In this document: positions 9,166 through 16,795 of the stretch, piece after piece
Position numbering within the stretch: position 1 is the stretch's first letter
Layout: each line of letters starts with the position of its first letter
NCBI GenBank assembly: GCA_019038745.1
Contig: JAHOYV010000060.1
Location: forward strand, 1-33,105
DNA length: 33,105 nt
Reading direction: 5' to 3'
Origin: Gemmatimonadales bacterium
Lineage (GTDB): Bacteria; Krumholzibacteriota; Krumholzibacteriia; LZORAL124-64-63
Made by a program: the position numbers and the translations under genes
Notes under the pieces: generated by a model
What the model was told of the DNA's origin: nothing
The model's input: the letters and a program-made list of their open reading frames with translations, nothing else
The model's database searches: none

Positions 9166-10128
9166 ATGATGAACGATTCTCACGCTCCCGAATCTCCCTT
9201 TCTGATCGAGCGCCTGATGCGGGAAACCGCGCGCCAATTCGAAAAGGAAAATTATGCGTCCGAGGATGATTTTCGGGATGACATGCCGGAATTGATCGAG
9301 CAGGGATTGAATGATAAACGGCTGGAATATCTCAAGGAAGATCCCCTCGAGATGGCCCAGGAACTGGCTTTCCGGGCTTTTGAGAGTAATGATCAGCAGG
9401 AAGCCCAAAAACTGGTGGAACAGGCCCTTGAGCTGGATCCCGAATGCGTTGATGCCATGACCATTCTGGCCTTCCTGACCAGCGAAGACGCTGCCGATTT
9501 GATCGACCGGATCGAGCACGCCGCTTCCTGTGGAGAAAATCGTCTGGGCGAAGATTTCTTCAGCGAATTCCTGGGTGATTTCTGGCCCATGGTAGAGGCC
9601 CGGCCCTACTTGAGAACGATCAAACAGCTGGCCCAGGTGTTGTGGACGGTCGGTCGCCGCTTCGACGCGGTGGAGAACTACGAGAACCTTCTGGAACTGG
9701 ATCCCGGCGACCACCTCGGCAACAGTGTTCTGCTGCTGGGATGCTACCTGAGCATGGGCGAAGTGCAGCGATCCTGGGACCTGCTCGAGGAATACGACGA
9801 CGACCAGAACGCGCTGATCCAGTGGGCCTGGACCCTGGTTTTCCTGATGGCCGAAGACGAGGATGCCGCGGAGGACGCGTTGAAGCATGCCCTGGAGATC
9901 AATCCCCTGGTCGTTCCCCACTTGTTGGGAATGGGGGAGCCGGCCGAGCTGGGTTTGACGGTGGCTTCACCCGGCAGCGAAGAAGAAGCCTCAATTTGCG
10001 GTCAGATCCTTGGCAAAGCATGGAATTGCAGCGAGGAAAATATTTTCTGGCTGCAGCAGGTGTTGCTGGAAATGGGCATAATCGAACTGGAAGACGAGGA
10101 AGAGGACCCGGACTCTACGCTTCATTAG
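9166..10128 (+). CDS. Acidic TPR-type protein resembling the bacterial ST7-like family
   Basis: About 320 residues, strongly acidic (the C-terminus is rich in Glu and Asp), with no signal peptide or membrane helix, so probably cytoplasmic. It contains tetratricopeptide-like helical pairs: AQKLVEQALELDPECVDAM in the N-terminal half, then RPYLRTIKQLAQVLWTVGRR, then DAVENYENLLELDPGDHLGN, and ALKHALEINPLVVPHLLG later. The order RPYxR, LAxxLWxxGR, LDPGDxxGN and NPxVxxxLLG follows the pattern I associate with bacterial relatives of the ST7 TPR family. TPR proteins usually act as protein-binding scaffolds; the partner is unknown. ATG 9166 and ATG 9169 are both possible starts, with AGG at 9157-9159 as a weak ribosome-binding site. 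It is preceded by its own candidate promoter and followed by a separate promoter-like element, so it is probably monocistronic. Confidence 0.75.
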   Translation: MMNDSHAPESPFLIERLMRETARQFEKENYASEDDFRDDMPELIEQGLNDKRLEYLKEDPLEMAQELAFRAFESNDQQEAQKLVEQALELDPECVDAMTILAFLTSEDAADLIDRIEHAASCGENRLGEDFFSEFLGDFWPMVEARPYLRTIKQLAQVLWTVGRRFDAVENYENLLELDPGDHLGNSVLLLGCYLSMGEVQRSWDLLEEYDDDQNALIQWAWTLVFLMAEDEDAAEDALKHALEINPLVVPHLLGMGEPAELGLTVASPGSEEEASICGQILGKAWNCSEENIFWLQQVLLEMGIIELEDEEEDPDSTLH

Positions 10129-10192
10129 TCCCTTTGAGATTTTTTCAGTTGAGGTTTATCAGGATTTTTCCGCTCTCCGGCTGGATTTATTG

Positions 10193-10198
10193 TATAAT
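10193..10198 (+). promoter_or_regulatory. Consensus -10 box upstream of the subtilase gene
   Basis: A perfect TATAAT lies 46 bp before the chosen ATG at 10245. No convincing -35 box is seen 16-18 bp upstream. Its position argues against using the in-frame ATG at 10200, which would fall at the transcription start. Confidence 0.4.
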
Positions 10199-10244
10199 TA
10201 TGGGAACAGAATCAACGAGCCCTCATCCCGCCCGTGGAGAAACC

Positions 10245-12380
10245 ATGACCCGCCTCTTCCGCTTTTCAGCTGTTTCTCTATTGGTTCTGCTTATTTCCAT
10301 CCTGGTAACTTTCGGAACGGGAATTGGAACCGGTTTCGGTTCGGAGTCCGGCGTTGCCCCGATGCTGGAACGTGCCCTGGGCAGTTCTGACTTTCCCCGA
10401 CTGGAAGCAGACGGCCGCTTGGCTGTTTGGGTTTTCTTCCGGGATCGGAATCTTACCGAACTCGAACTGAACCAAGCCCTGCAGGATGCCGAAGCGCAAC
10501 TCTCGGAGCGCACGGCCCGAAGGCGGGCCAAGATGGTGTCCGATGGGCAATCCCTGGTCGACGGATCGGACCTTCCGGTCTGCCGGGATTATCTGGATCG
10601 GATACTTGCCAAGGGCGCTACCCTGCGCCGGACCAGCCGTTGGTTGAATGCCGCCAGCTTCGAAATGAGCAGAGAGCAAATTCGTGATGTGGCTGCCCTT
10701 GATTTCGTTGAGAAGGTGGATCTCGTAGCTCGTTTCAAGCGTCCGGATATTCCCACGCCGGTGGTGATTCCAGATGCGGCGCAGGATAAAATTGCGGACG
10801 AAAAGACGGCCGCCTGGACCATCGATTACGGGACCAATCTGGCGGCCATGGAGCAGGTCAACGTGCCTCTGGTTCATGAGATGGGTTTGACCGGAGCGGG
10901 CGTGGTCATCGGTATGCTGGATACGGGCTTTCATCCCACTCACGAGTGTTTGGCTGATGTTCCGGTCCTTGGGGCATACGATTTCGTCAACGACGATACC
11001 AACGTGGACTTCGAAGAGGGCGATCCCAGCTCCTCCATAAACCACGGTACCATGACCATGTCCACGGCTACCGGGAATATGCCGGGTCAGTTGGTGGCTC
11101 CGGCATTCGGCGCTTCGGTGGTGTTGGGAAAGACGGAGGATGTATCCCAGGAAATTCCCATTGAAGAGGACAACTGGGTCGCGGGTCTGGAATGGGCCGA
11201 AGCCCAGGGCGCGGATATCATCTCGTCCTCGTTGGGGTATTACGATTGGTACACTTTCGAGGATATGGACGGTGAAACGGCGGTGACGACCATCGCGGGG
11301 GATCTGGGTGCCGGCAGGGGATTGGTGATCGTCAACTCGGCCGGTAACGAGCGTGGCAGCTTGTGGGGACATTTAATTGCCCCGGCTGATGGCGACAGTA
11401 TTTTCACCATAGGCGCTGTCGACAGCGCCGGTGCGGTGACCTACTTCTCTTCCCCCGGTCCAACCTACGACGGACGCATCAAGCCCGACGTCAGTGCCCT
11501 GGGTTACAGTAACACGGTGGCCAATCCGTATGATGATTTTACATATACGTCTGCCTCGGGGACATCCTTTAGTTGTCCTCTCGTTTCCGGGGTCGTCGCC
11601 CTGGTTCTGCAGCGGGCTCCCAGTCTGACTCCGATGGAGGTTCGCGAGGCTCTTTGCATGACCGCCAGCCAGGCTGATAATCCAGACAACGACCTGGGTT
11701 GGGGAATTGTTGATGCCTATGCGGCCGTACACTACTTCGGTCCGAAATTCATTCACGCTCCGCTGGATTATTCCCAAGATGTGACCGGGCCCTATTTGGT
11801 AAGTGCCCAAATCACTGATAGAGTAGGTGTGGATCCGGCCCAGGTAGCGCTTTATTACCGCCTGGATGGGGGCTCCTGGAATTCGCTATTAATGACCGAT
11901 GCCGAGGGGGACAACTACAGTGCCGATATTCCCGGCCAACCGGATGATACCCTGGTCGAATATTATTTGGAGGCGGTCAGTACCAACGGCGTAATAACCC
12001 ACGATCCTGATTCGGGTGGGCCGGGTGCGCCGGGCAACTATCACGATTTTTTGGTTTCTTCCCCGTCGCCGGTCAGTCTTAACGGTCAGGATGGTCTTCC
12101 GAATGTGACAAGCCTGGCGGCCGCGGTGCCAAATCCCTTCAACCCCCGAACCCTGGTCTCCTTCACGTTGGCTGCTCCCGGCCCTGTGCGTCTGGATGTT
12201 TTCAACCTCAAGGGTCAGCTTGTGCGGACCCTGGTCGACTCCCATCTGGAAGCGGGACCTCATGCAGAGGTTTGGAATGGGTGTGATGTCACGGGTCTGG
12301 AAGTGGGGAGCGGGGTGTATTTGTACCGGTTGGAGACCGGCGAGGGGGTCCTGGAAGGCAAGATGCTGCTGGTGCGCTAA
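10245..12380 (+). CDS. Secreted subtilisin-family (S8) protease with FlgD-like C-terminal sorting domain
   Basis: A 711-residue exported serine protease. A hydrophobic signal segment at about residues 5-30 follows MTRLFR. An N-terminal region of about 190 residues resembles a propeptide. The S8 catalytic domain follows: Asp226 in GMLDTGFHP, His267 in SINHGTMT, the oxyanion Asn in NSAGNERG, and Ser441 in SGTSFSCP. A beta-rich linker comes next (YYRLDGGSWNSL, VEYYLEAVS). The last roughly 90 residues have PNPFNPRT, VRLDVFNLKGQLVRTL and SGVYLYRLETG, a FlgD-Ig/T9SS type-A-like domain used for surface targeting in FCB-related bacteria. The ATG at 10245 was chosen because GGAG lies 6 nt upstream and a signal peptide follows. 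The role in extracellular protein breakdown is inferred. Confidence 0.93.
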   Translation: MTRLFRFSAVSLLVLLISILVTFGTGIGTGFGSESGVAPMLERALGSSDFPRLEADGRLAVWVFFRDRNLTELELNQALQDAEAQLSERTARRRAKMVSDGQSLVDGSDLPVCRDYLDRILAKGATLRRTSRWLNAASFEMSREQIRDVAALDFVEKVDLVARFKRPDIPTPVVIPDAAQDKIADEKTAAWTIDYGTNLAAMEQVNVPLVHEMGLTGAGVVIGMLDTGFHPTHECLADVPVLGAYDFVNDDTNVDFEEGDPSSSINHGTMTMSTATGNMPGQLVAPAFGASVVLGKTEDVSQEIPIEEDNWVAGLEWAEAQGADIISSSLGYYDWYTFEDMDGETAVTTIAGDLGAGRGLVIVNSAGNERGSLWGHLIAPADGDSIFTIGAVDSAGAVTYFSSPGPTYDGRIKPDVSALGYSNTVANPYDDFTYTSASGTSFSCPLVSGVVALVLQRAPSLTPMEVREALCMTASQADNPDNDLGWGIVDAYAAVHYFGPKFIHAPLDYSQDVTGPYLVSAQITDRVGVDPAQVALYYRLDGGSWNSLLMTDAEGDNYSADIPGQPDDTLVEYYLEAVSTNGVITHDPDSGGPGAPGNYHDFLVSSPSPVSLNGQDGLPNVTSLAAAVPNPFNPRTLVSFTLAAPGPVRLDVFNLKGQLVRTLVDSHLEAGPHAEVWNGCDVTGLEVGSGVYLYRLETGEGVLEGKMLLVR

Positions 12381-12476
12381 ATATAGATAGTTTTTTGAGA
12401 CGTTCCCCGGAGTGTTTGGGGTTTACGCGGGCCAGTAGAGGGACTCCCCACCGGGTTGGCGGTTGGCTATTCCTGC

Positions 12477-12504
12477 CAAATCTTTCTGGCACAAATCTTT
12501 CTGG
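12477..12504. repeat. Short direct repeat in the subtilase-radA gap
   Basis: CAAATCTTTCTGG occurs twice (12477-12489 and 12492-12504), separated by 2 bp. It is the only structure I notice in the 237-bp gap before radA. It could be a regulator site pair or a chance slippage duplication; nothing decides between these. Confidence 0.5.
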
Positions 12505-12617
12505 TGGATGGCCCGGTACGTGGTATCCTGGTCTCGTGGAAACTGTTCATGGCAACTCGCTCCGATTCGGATCGAACCCCCTTTCATTTTCGTTGACCTT
12601 ACCGAGGAAAAGGACCC

Positions 12618-14138
12618 ATGGCTCGCTCATCAACACGGTTTTTCTGCAAGAATTGCGGGCATGAGGAATTACGCTGGTTGGGTCGCTGTCCGGGCTGCCA
12701 GGAGTGGAATACCTTCACCGAGATGAAGATAGCGGATAAGTCGGCAAAGAAAGGGTCGCGTGGTTTTTCATCCGGATCGACAACTGCTCGGTCCAGGGGA
12801 TTTGGAACTTCGGGTCCCGGAACCTCAATGTCAGGCGGTTTGCGGCCCGTACCCTTGGCCGAAATCTCCTCGGCCGATACCCAGCGTTTGACCGTCGAAC
12901 CGGCGGAGGTGGCCCGAGTTCTGGGCGGTGGGTTGGTTGAGGGATCGGTAGTTCTGCTGGGCGGCGAGCCGGGCGTAGGTAAATCAACGCTGCTTACGGG
13001 TTTGGCCCTGTGGTGGATGCGCAACGGGATCAAGGTCATCTATGTGGCGGGCGAGGAAAGCCCTGCCCAGATCCGGATGCGGGCCGAGCGTTTGGGATTT
13101 GACCCGGACAAGGAGCCGGGATTTTCCATCTTGGCGGAAGTGCATTTGGAAAGTTTGGTAGATGCTTTGAGGGAAGAGATTCAAACCAACGCCAACGCCG
13201 ATGATGAACAGAAGGACCACTCTCCCACGGTAATCATTGCCGACTCGATTCAGACCCTTCACAGCGAGCAGGTGGATTCATACCCAGGCAGCCCTGCCCA
13301 GATTCGTTTTTGCGGCGGCGTGCTGGCGGATTTCGCGCGACAATCAGGCTGTCCGGTGTTCCTGGTAGGGCACGTTACCAAAAGCGGCGACCTGGCCGGG
13401 CCCAAGTTGCTTGAACACATGGTCGACACGGTCCTCTACTTCGAAGGGAGTGGCGGCGAAGCGATCCGAATGGTCCGGGCGGTCAAGAACCGTTTCGGCA
13501 ATACCGGCGAGCTGGCAGTCATGGAAATGCGCGCCGACGGATTGTTTCCGGTCGATCAGGCCGGGGTATTGTTTCTCAGCGGCAGGCGGGGGATGGAGCC
13601 CGGCTCCGCTGTCTGCGCCGTGAAGAACGGCTCGCGAACCTTCCTGGTCGAAGTGCAGGCCCTGGTGTCTCCCTCGCGTTACGGTACTCCCCAACGGGTG
13701 GTACAAGGGGTTGACGGAAAGCGGGTGGCTCTCTTGGCGGCCATCCTGGAAAAGAGGGCCGGATTGGATCTGGCCGGGTGCGATATATTCGTCAAGGTCG
13801 CCGGTGGCGGCCGCATCGACGATCCGGGCGCTGATCTGGCCATCATGACCGCCCTGGCCTCATCTCTGCGCGAGCGACCAGTACCAGTCGAGACGTTGGT
13901 TCTGGGCGAAGTTGGTTTGACGGGTGAGATTCGCCAGGTTTCCGACTTGGAATCGCGGCTGCGTGAAGCATCACGCCACGGATTCCAGCGGGCAATCCTG
14001 GCCAAACCGACCGGAGGAAAGGGCAAGTCCCGGTCTCGGAAGCCGGGAATGGAACTGGTGCCGGTGACCAGCGTGGAGGAGGCAGTGGGTCTTGCTATGC
14101 AGCCGATGCCCCGGCGCAGTTCGATGGAGGAAGGGTGA
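12618..14138 (+). CDS. radA: DNA repair protein RadA (Sms)
   Basis: A 506-residue RecA-like ATPase acting in branch migration and processing of recombination intermediates. An N-terminal C4 zinc finger is formed by Cys10, Cys13, Cys24 and Cys27 (FFCKNCGHEELRWLGRCPGC). Walker A is GGEPGVGKST with Lys122. The RadA-specific KNRFG motif is at 290-294. The C-terminal Lon-protease-like domain is recognisable (CDIFVKVAGGGRIDDPGADLA, LGEVGLTGEIRQV). A longer than usual low-complexity Ser/Gly linker follows the zinc finger (about residues 40-75). The start is ATG 12618 after a GAGGAAAAGGA purine run. The stop is 1 bp from ispD, whose ribosome-binding site (GGAGG) lies inside radA, so the two are translated from one message. 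Confidence 0.97.
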   Translation: MARSSTRFFCKNCGHEELRWLGRCPGCQEWNTFTEMKIADKSAKKGSRGFSSGSTTARSRGFGTSGPGTSMSGGLRPVPLAEISSADTQRLTVEPAEVARVLGGGLVEGSVVLLGGEPGVGKSTLLTGLALWWMRNGIKVIYVAGEESPAQIRMRAERLGFDPDKEPGFSILAEVHLESLVDALREEIQTNANADDEQKDHSPTVIIADSIQTLHSEQVDSYPGSPAQIRFCGGVLADFARQSGCPVFLVGHVTKSGDLAGPKLLEHMVDTVLYFEGSGGEAIRMVRAVKNRFGNTGELAVMEMRADGLFPVDQAGVLFLSGRRGMEPGSAVCAVKNGSRTFLVEVQALVSPSRYGTPQRVVQGVDGKRVALLAAILEKRAGLDLAGCDIFVKVAGGGRIDDPGADLAIMTALASSLRERPVPVETLVLGEVGLTGEIRQVSDLESRLREASRHGFQRAILAKPTGGKGKSRSRKPGMELVPVTSVEEAVGLAMQPMPRRSSMEEG

Positions 14139-14139
14139 C

Positions 14140-14958
14140 ATGTCTCGAATTGTTCCTCTTCACCTGATCCTTCTGGCCGGCGGCACCGGCCGGCGCGCCG
14201 GCGGTAGTGGACCGGGTCAACGGCCAAAGCAATTTCATCCCACCGGTCGGGGGCCCTTGTTTGCCGTCAGCGTGCGGGAGTTTCTGAACCTCGATCCCAC
14301 CACCGGATTTCGCCTGGCCGGAGTGACCATTGCAGTCCCTGATTCCTGGCAAGAGGAAGCCACGCTGGGTTTGGCCCCCGTTATGAGAGCCAACCGAAGC
14401 TGTCCCTGGCAATTGGCCTCTGCGGGAGAGACCCGCACGGGTTCAACCTGGCAGGCCATACAGACACTTGAGCGAGGATACAGCGCAGGACAGGACGGTT
14501 CGCCACCAGAAGCATACGATCTGGTTGCCGTACACGATGCAGCTCGTCCTTTCGCCAGCGTAGACCTTTTGGGTCGGCTGGCCGCTGCAGCTGGTTCTGG
14601 GGCTGACTCTGCAAAAACATCGGCGGGGTGCGCGGTGCCCGGGATTCCGGTGCCCGATACGATCGTCCAGAAATCTTCTCCTGATTTCGTTCCTTCCCCC
14701 GGGGGAAGGGATTCCGACTCCTTTGCTCTCTACCTGCCGCGTGAAACACTTTTGGCGGTACAAACACCCCAGGTTTTCCGTTGGGATATTTTTCGCGCCG
14801 CCCATGCCGTGGCTGCTGCCGAGGGTCTGGATTTCACAGATGACGGCGGGTTGCTGGCCAGCCGTGGCCATAATCCAGTTATGGTTCCGGGGGAAACCGG
14901 GAATTGGAAGGTAACTTCCGAGGCGGATCTCCAGCGGGCTGAAGAATTGTTGAAATAG
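14140..14958 (+). CDS. ispD: 2-C-methyl-D-erythritol 4-phosphate cytidylyltransferase
   Basis: Third step of the MEP isoprenoid pathway: transfer of CMP from CTP to methylerythritol phosphate in the cytoplasm. The nucleotide-binding loop is LLAGGTGRRAGG, followed by PKQF. Other signatures are AVHDAARPF, PVPDTIVQ, QTPQVFRWD and DFTDDGG. The product is 272 residues, against about 230 for most IspD. The extra length lies in the signature loop (RRAGGSGPGQRPKQ) and in segments around the VHDAARP and VPDTIV regions. The start is ATG 14140 with GGAGG at 14126-14130. The gene lies directly after radA, which recalls the Firmicutes order radA-disA-yacL-ispD with the middle genes absent. Confidence 0.9.
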   Translation: MSRIVPLHLILLAGGTGRRAGGSGPGQRPKQFHPTGRGPLFAVSVREFLNLDPTTGFRLAGVTIAVPDSWQEEATLGLAPVMRANRSCPWQLASAGETRTGSTWQAIQTLERGYSAGQDGSPPEAYDLVAVHDAARPFASVDLLGRLAAAAGSGADSAKTSAGCAVPGIPVPDTIVQKSSPDFVPSPGGRDSDSFALYLPRETLLAVQTPQVFRWDIFRAAHAVAAAEGLDFTDDGGLLASRGHNPVMVPGETGNWKVTSEADLQRAEELLK

Positions 14959-14981
14959 GTTTCCTAGGGGGAGTACCGGAA

Positions 14982-16022
14982 TTGCCGAAGGTGACCAAGA
15001 AACAGTCGAGACTCGTTGGTATTCAGTACCTGCGCGCGTTGGCCGCCTTGGGGGTGGTGTTGGTGCACCTGGTTCCCAAGCTGGAGGGCGGGCTGCCGGC
15101 GACTGATTTTCAACTGCGGGTATTCGGCATTGGCACCGATACGCTGCTGGTCATCAGTGGTTTCTTTTCCTGGGTAACGACGGAAAATCTGCGGATCTCC
15201 CCCCTGCAATGGTGGGTTCGCCGGATGTTGCGTCTCTTTCCCCTGTATTGGCTGACCCTTGCGACTTTATTGGTAATCCTCTGGCTGGGCTCGCAATCCG
15301 TTCCCAGCTTTGAACATATTGCCCGGGCCTTCTTATTCATCCCCGGCGGGCCAAAGGGTTTGGCGCCGTTCTTCGTACCGGGTTGGGCGATGAACCTGGT
15401 CTTTGTGTTTACGCTGTTTTTGGCTTTCACCTTGGTCATCAAGCGGCCACTGGTGCGCTTTCTCGTGGTCTGCTGTGTTTTTTCAGGGCTGGCCATTGGC
15501 CGCGTAGTTTTGAACTGCGAGGGTCCGATCCTGTTCGTTTATACCAGTCCCCTGTTGTTCGAATTCGTGGCCGGCATGGGTATCGCATTATTTCATTCCC
15601 TACTCTCACGCCGCTATTGGATTTTGGGACTCGCCACGATTGCCGCGGGTGTTCTTTACGCCATAACAATATCCCCCGATTTGTTTCCCGATGGACCGCG
15701 GTCCATCCGCAACGGCGTACCCGCAGTGTTGTTCGTTTTTGGGATTATTCAGCTGGAACCGTTGTTGAGGCGAATGCCAAGAATGAAGATATTGCAATCG
15801 ATCGGGGATGCCTCGTATTCCATCTACCTCAGCCATCCTCTGGTCGTGGCGCCGATTGGGTTGGCGTTGGGGGCGGCAAAATTGCCTTCTCTGGCGCTCA
15901 ACCTCGCCCTGGGAGTGGTCGTGATTCTCGCTCTCGGCATGACCGTGTATCGATTCATCGAATTGCCCCTTGTAAAAACAGCGCGGGGTTTATTGAAGGC
16001 TGGAAAGAAGGCTGAAGACTAA
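14982..16022 (+). CDS. Membrane acyltransferase, acyltransferase-3 family (ExoZ-like)
   Basis: A 346-residue polytopic inner-membrane protein with about ten hydrophobic helices. The opening GIQYLRALAALGVVLVH is the acyltransferase-3 (PF01757) signature, with a His at the end of the first helix. VISGFFSWV and RRMLRLFPLYWL are the next conserved motifs, and SYSIYLSHPLVVAP and YRFIELPL close the domain. Relatives such as ExoZ O-acetylate exopolysaccharides or other envelope glycans; the acceptor here is unknown. The start is TTG 14982, after the GGGGGAG run at 14967-14973, 23 bp downstream of ispD, so it probably shares the radA-ispD transcript. Confidence 0.9.
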   Translation: MPKVTKKQSRLVGIQYLRALAALGVVLVHLVPKLEGGLPATDFQLRVFGIGTDTLLVISGFFSWVTTENLRISPLQWWVRRMLRLFPLYWLTLATLLVILWLGSQSVPSFEHIARAFLFIPGGPKGLAPFFVPGWAMNLVFVFTLFLAFTLVIKRPLVRFLVVCCVFSGLAIGRVVLNCEGPILFVYTSPLLFEFVAGMGIALFHSLLSRRYWILGLATIAAGVLYAITISPDLFPDGPRSIRNGVPAVLFVFGIIQLEPLLRRMPRMKILQSIGDASYSIYLSHPLVVAPIGLALGAAKLPSLALNLALGVVVILALGMTVYRFIELPLVKTARGLLKAGKKAED

Positions 16023-16096
16023 ACAGCCGATTTGGGATACATTGAAATCCAATCGCCGACAAGTATCGCCAAAAGCATCCTCAGGGAGGCCTTTTT

Positions 16097-16795
16097 TTGA
16101 CTACGGAACCCCTTACCGACTATTCCTCCGATGAAGCAAAGTTCTTTCAGATCCACTTGGGTGGAGATCGTAATTTCAGCTATCTCCTGGGGAATGGGCG
16201 TACCGGCGAAGCGGCTGTGGTTGACCCGGGATATGGTGCTGATAGCCTGCAGGAAACTGCCCAAAAAAACGGTCTAAAAATCCGGCACGTCCTGATCACA
16301 CACGGTCACTCCGATCACATCGGCGCCTTAGATCGCTTGGTTGAACTGACCGAGGCCACGGTCCACGCCGGACCGGAGGATAAGGTTTCCGGCGCGGAAC
16401 CGTTGGCCGACAATCAGGTGATTCGGCTGGGGGATCTGTCGGTCCATGCCATGAAGACACCAGGTCATTCCCCGGGTCATTTCTGTTTTCTCTTCGAGGG
16501 CCGATTGGCAACGGGTGATCTCCTGTTTTGCGGCAAAGTTGGGGGCACGGGCGACTACTTTCCCGGTTCGTCGGCCGAGGCTGAACATGATTCACTGGCC
16601 AGGTTGTTGAAACTTTCGGATGAAACAGGCGTCTTTCCCGGACACGATTACTACGGTGGCGAAGGGACGATGACCAGCTCCACGATCGGTCATGAACGCA
16701 GGAAAAATCCCTTTTTGACCGCCGCCGACTTCGCTGCCTTTACCCATTTGAAGGACAACTGGGCCCAATACAAGCAGGAGCACGGTATCCGATGA
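16097..16795 (+). CDS. Metallo-beta-lactamase-fold hydrolase (glyoxalase II-like)
   Basis: 232 residues, predicted cytoplasmic. Core motifs of the fold: VVDPGYG strand, THGHSDHIGAL (HxHxDH metal ligands), TPGHSPGH, TGDLLFCGKVG, and FPGHDYYG with the last His ligand. The layout matches the glyoxalase II/ETHE1-like branch of thiolester or small-molecule hydrolases, but the substrate is not determinable. The start is TTG 16097, with GGGAGG at 16084-16089 at suitable spacing. The stop TGA overlaps the ATG of the downstream phosphatase (ATGA), showing translational coupling. Confidence 0.9.
   Translation: MTTEPLTDYSSDEAKFFQIHLGGDRNFSYLLGNGRTGEAAVVDPGYGADSLQETAQKNGLKIRHVLITHGHSDHIGALDRLVELTEATVHAGPEDKVSGAEPLADNQVIRLGDLSVHAMKTPGHSPGHFCFLFEGRLATGDLLFCGKVGGTGDYFPGSSAEAEHDSLARLLKLSDETGVFPGHDYYGGEGTMTSSTIGHERRKNPFLTAADFAAFTHLKDNWAQYKQEHGIR

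Noticed and set aside
9007..9921. Upstream extension of the patatin frame on the minus strand
   Set aside because: It is antisense to the ST7-like gene; patatin similarity begins at the ATG at 9006.
9642..10244. Upstream extension of the subtilase frame
   Set aside because: It overlaps the ST7-like gene in another frame; a signal peptide and ribosome-binding site mark the start at 10245.
12560..12600. tRNA-like T-loop on the minus strand (GGTTCGATCC)
   Set aside because: The flanking bases do not form a T stem, acceptor stem or anticodon arm.
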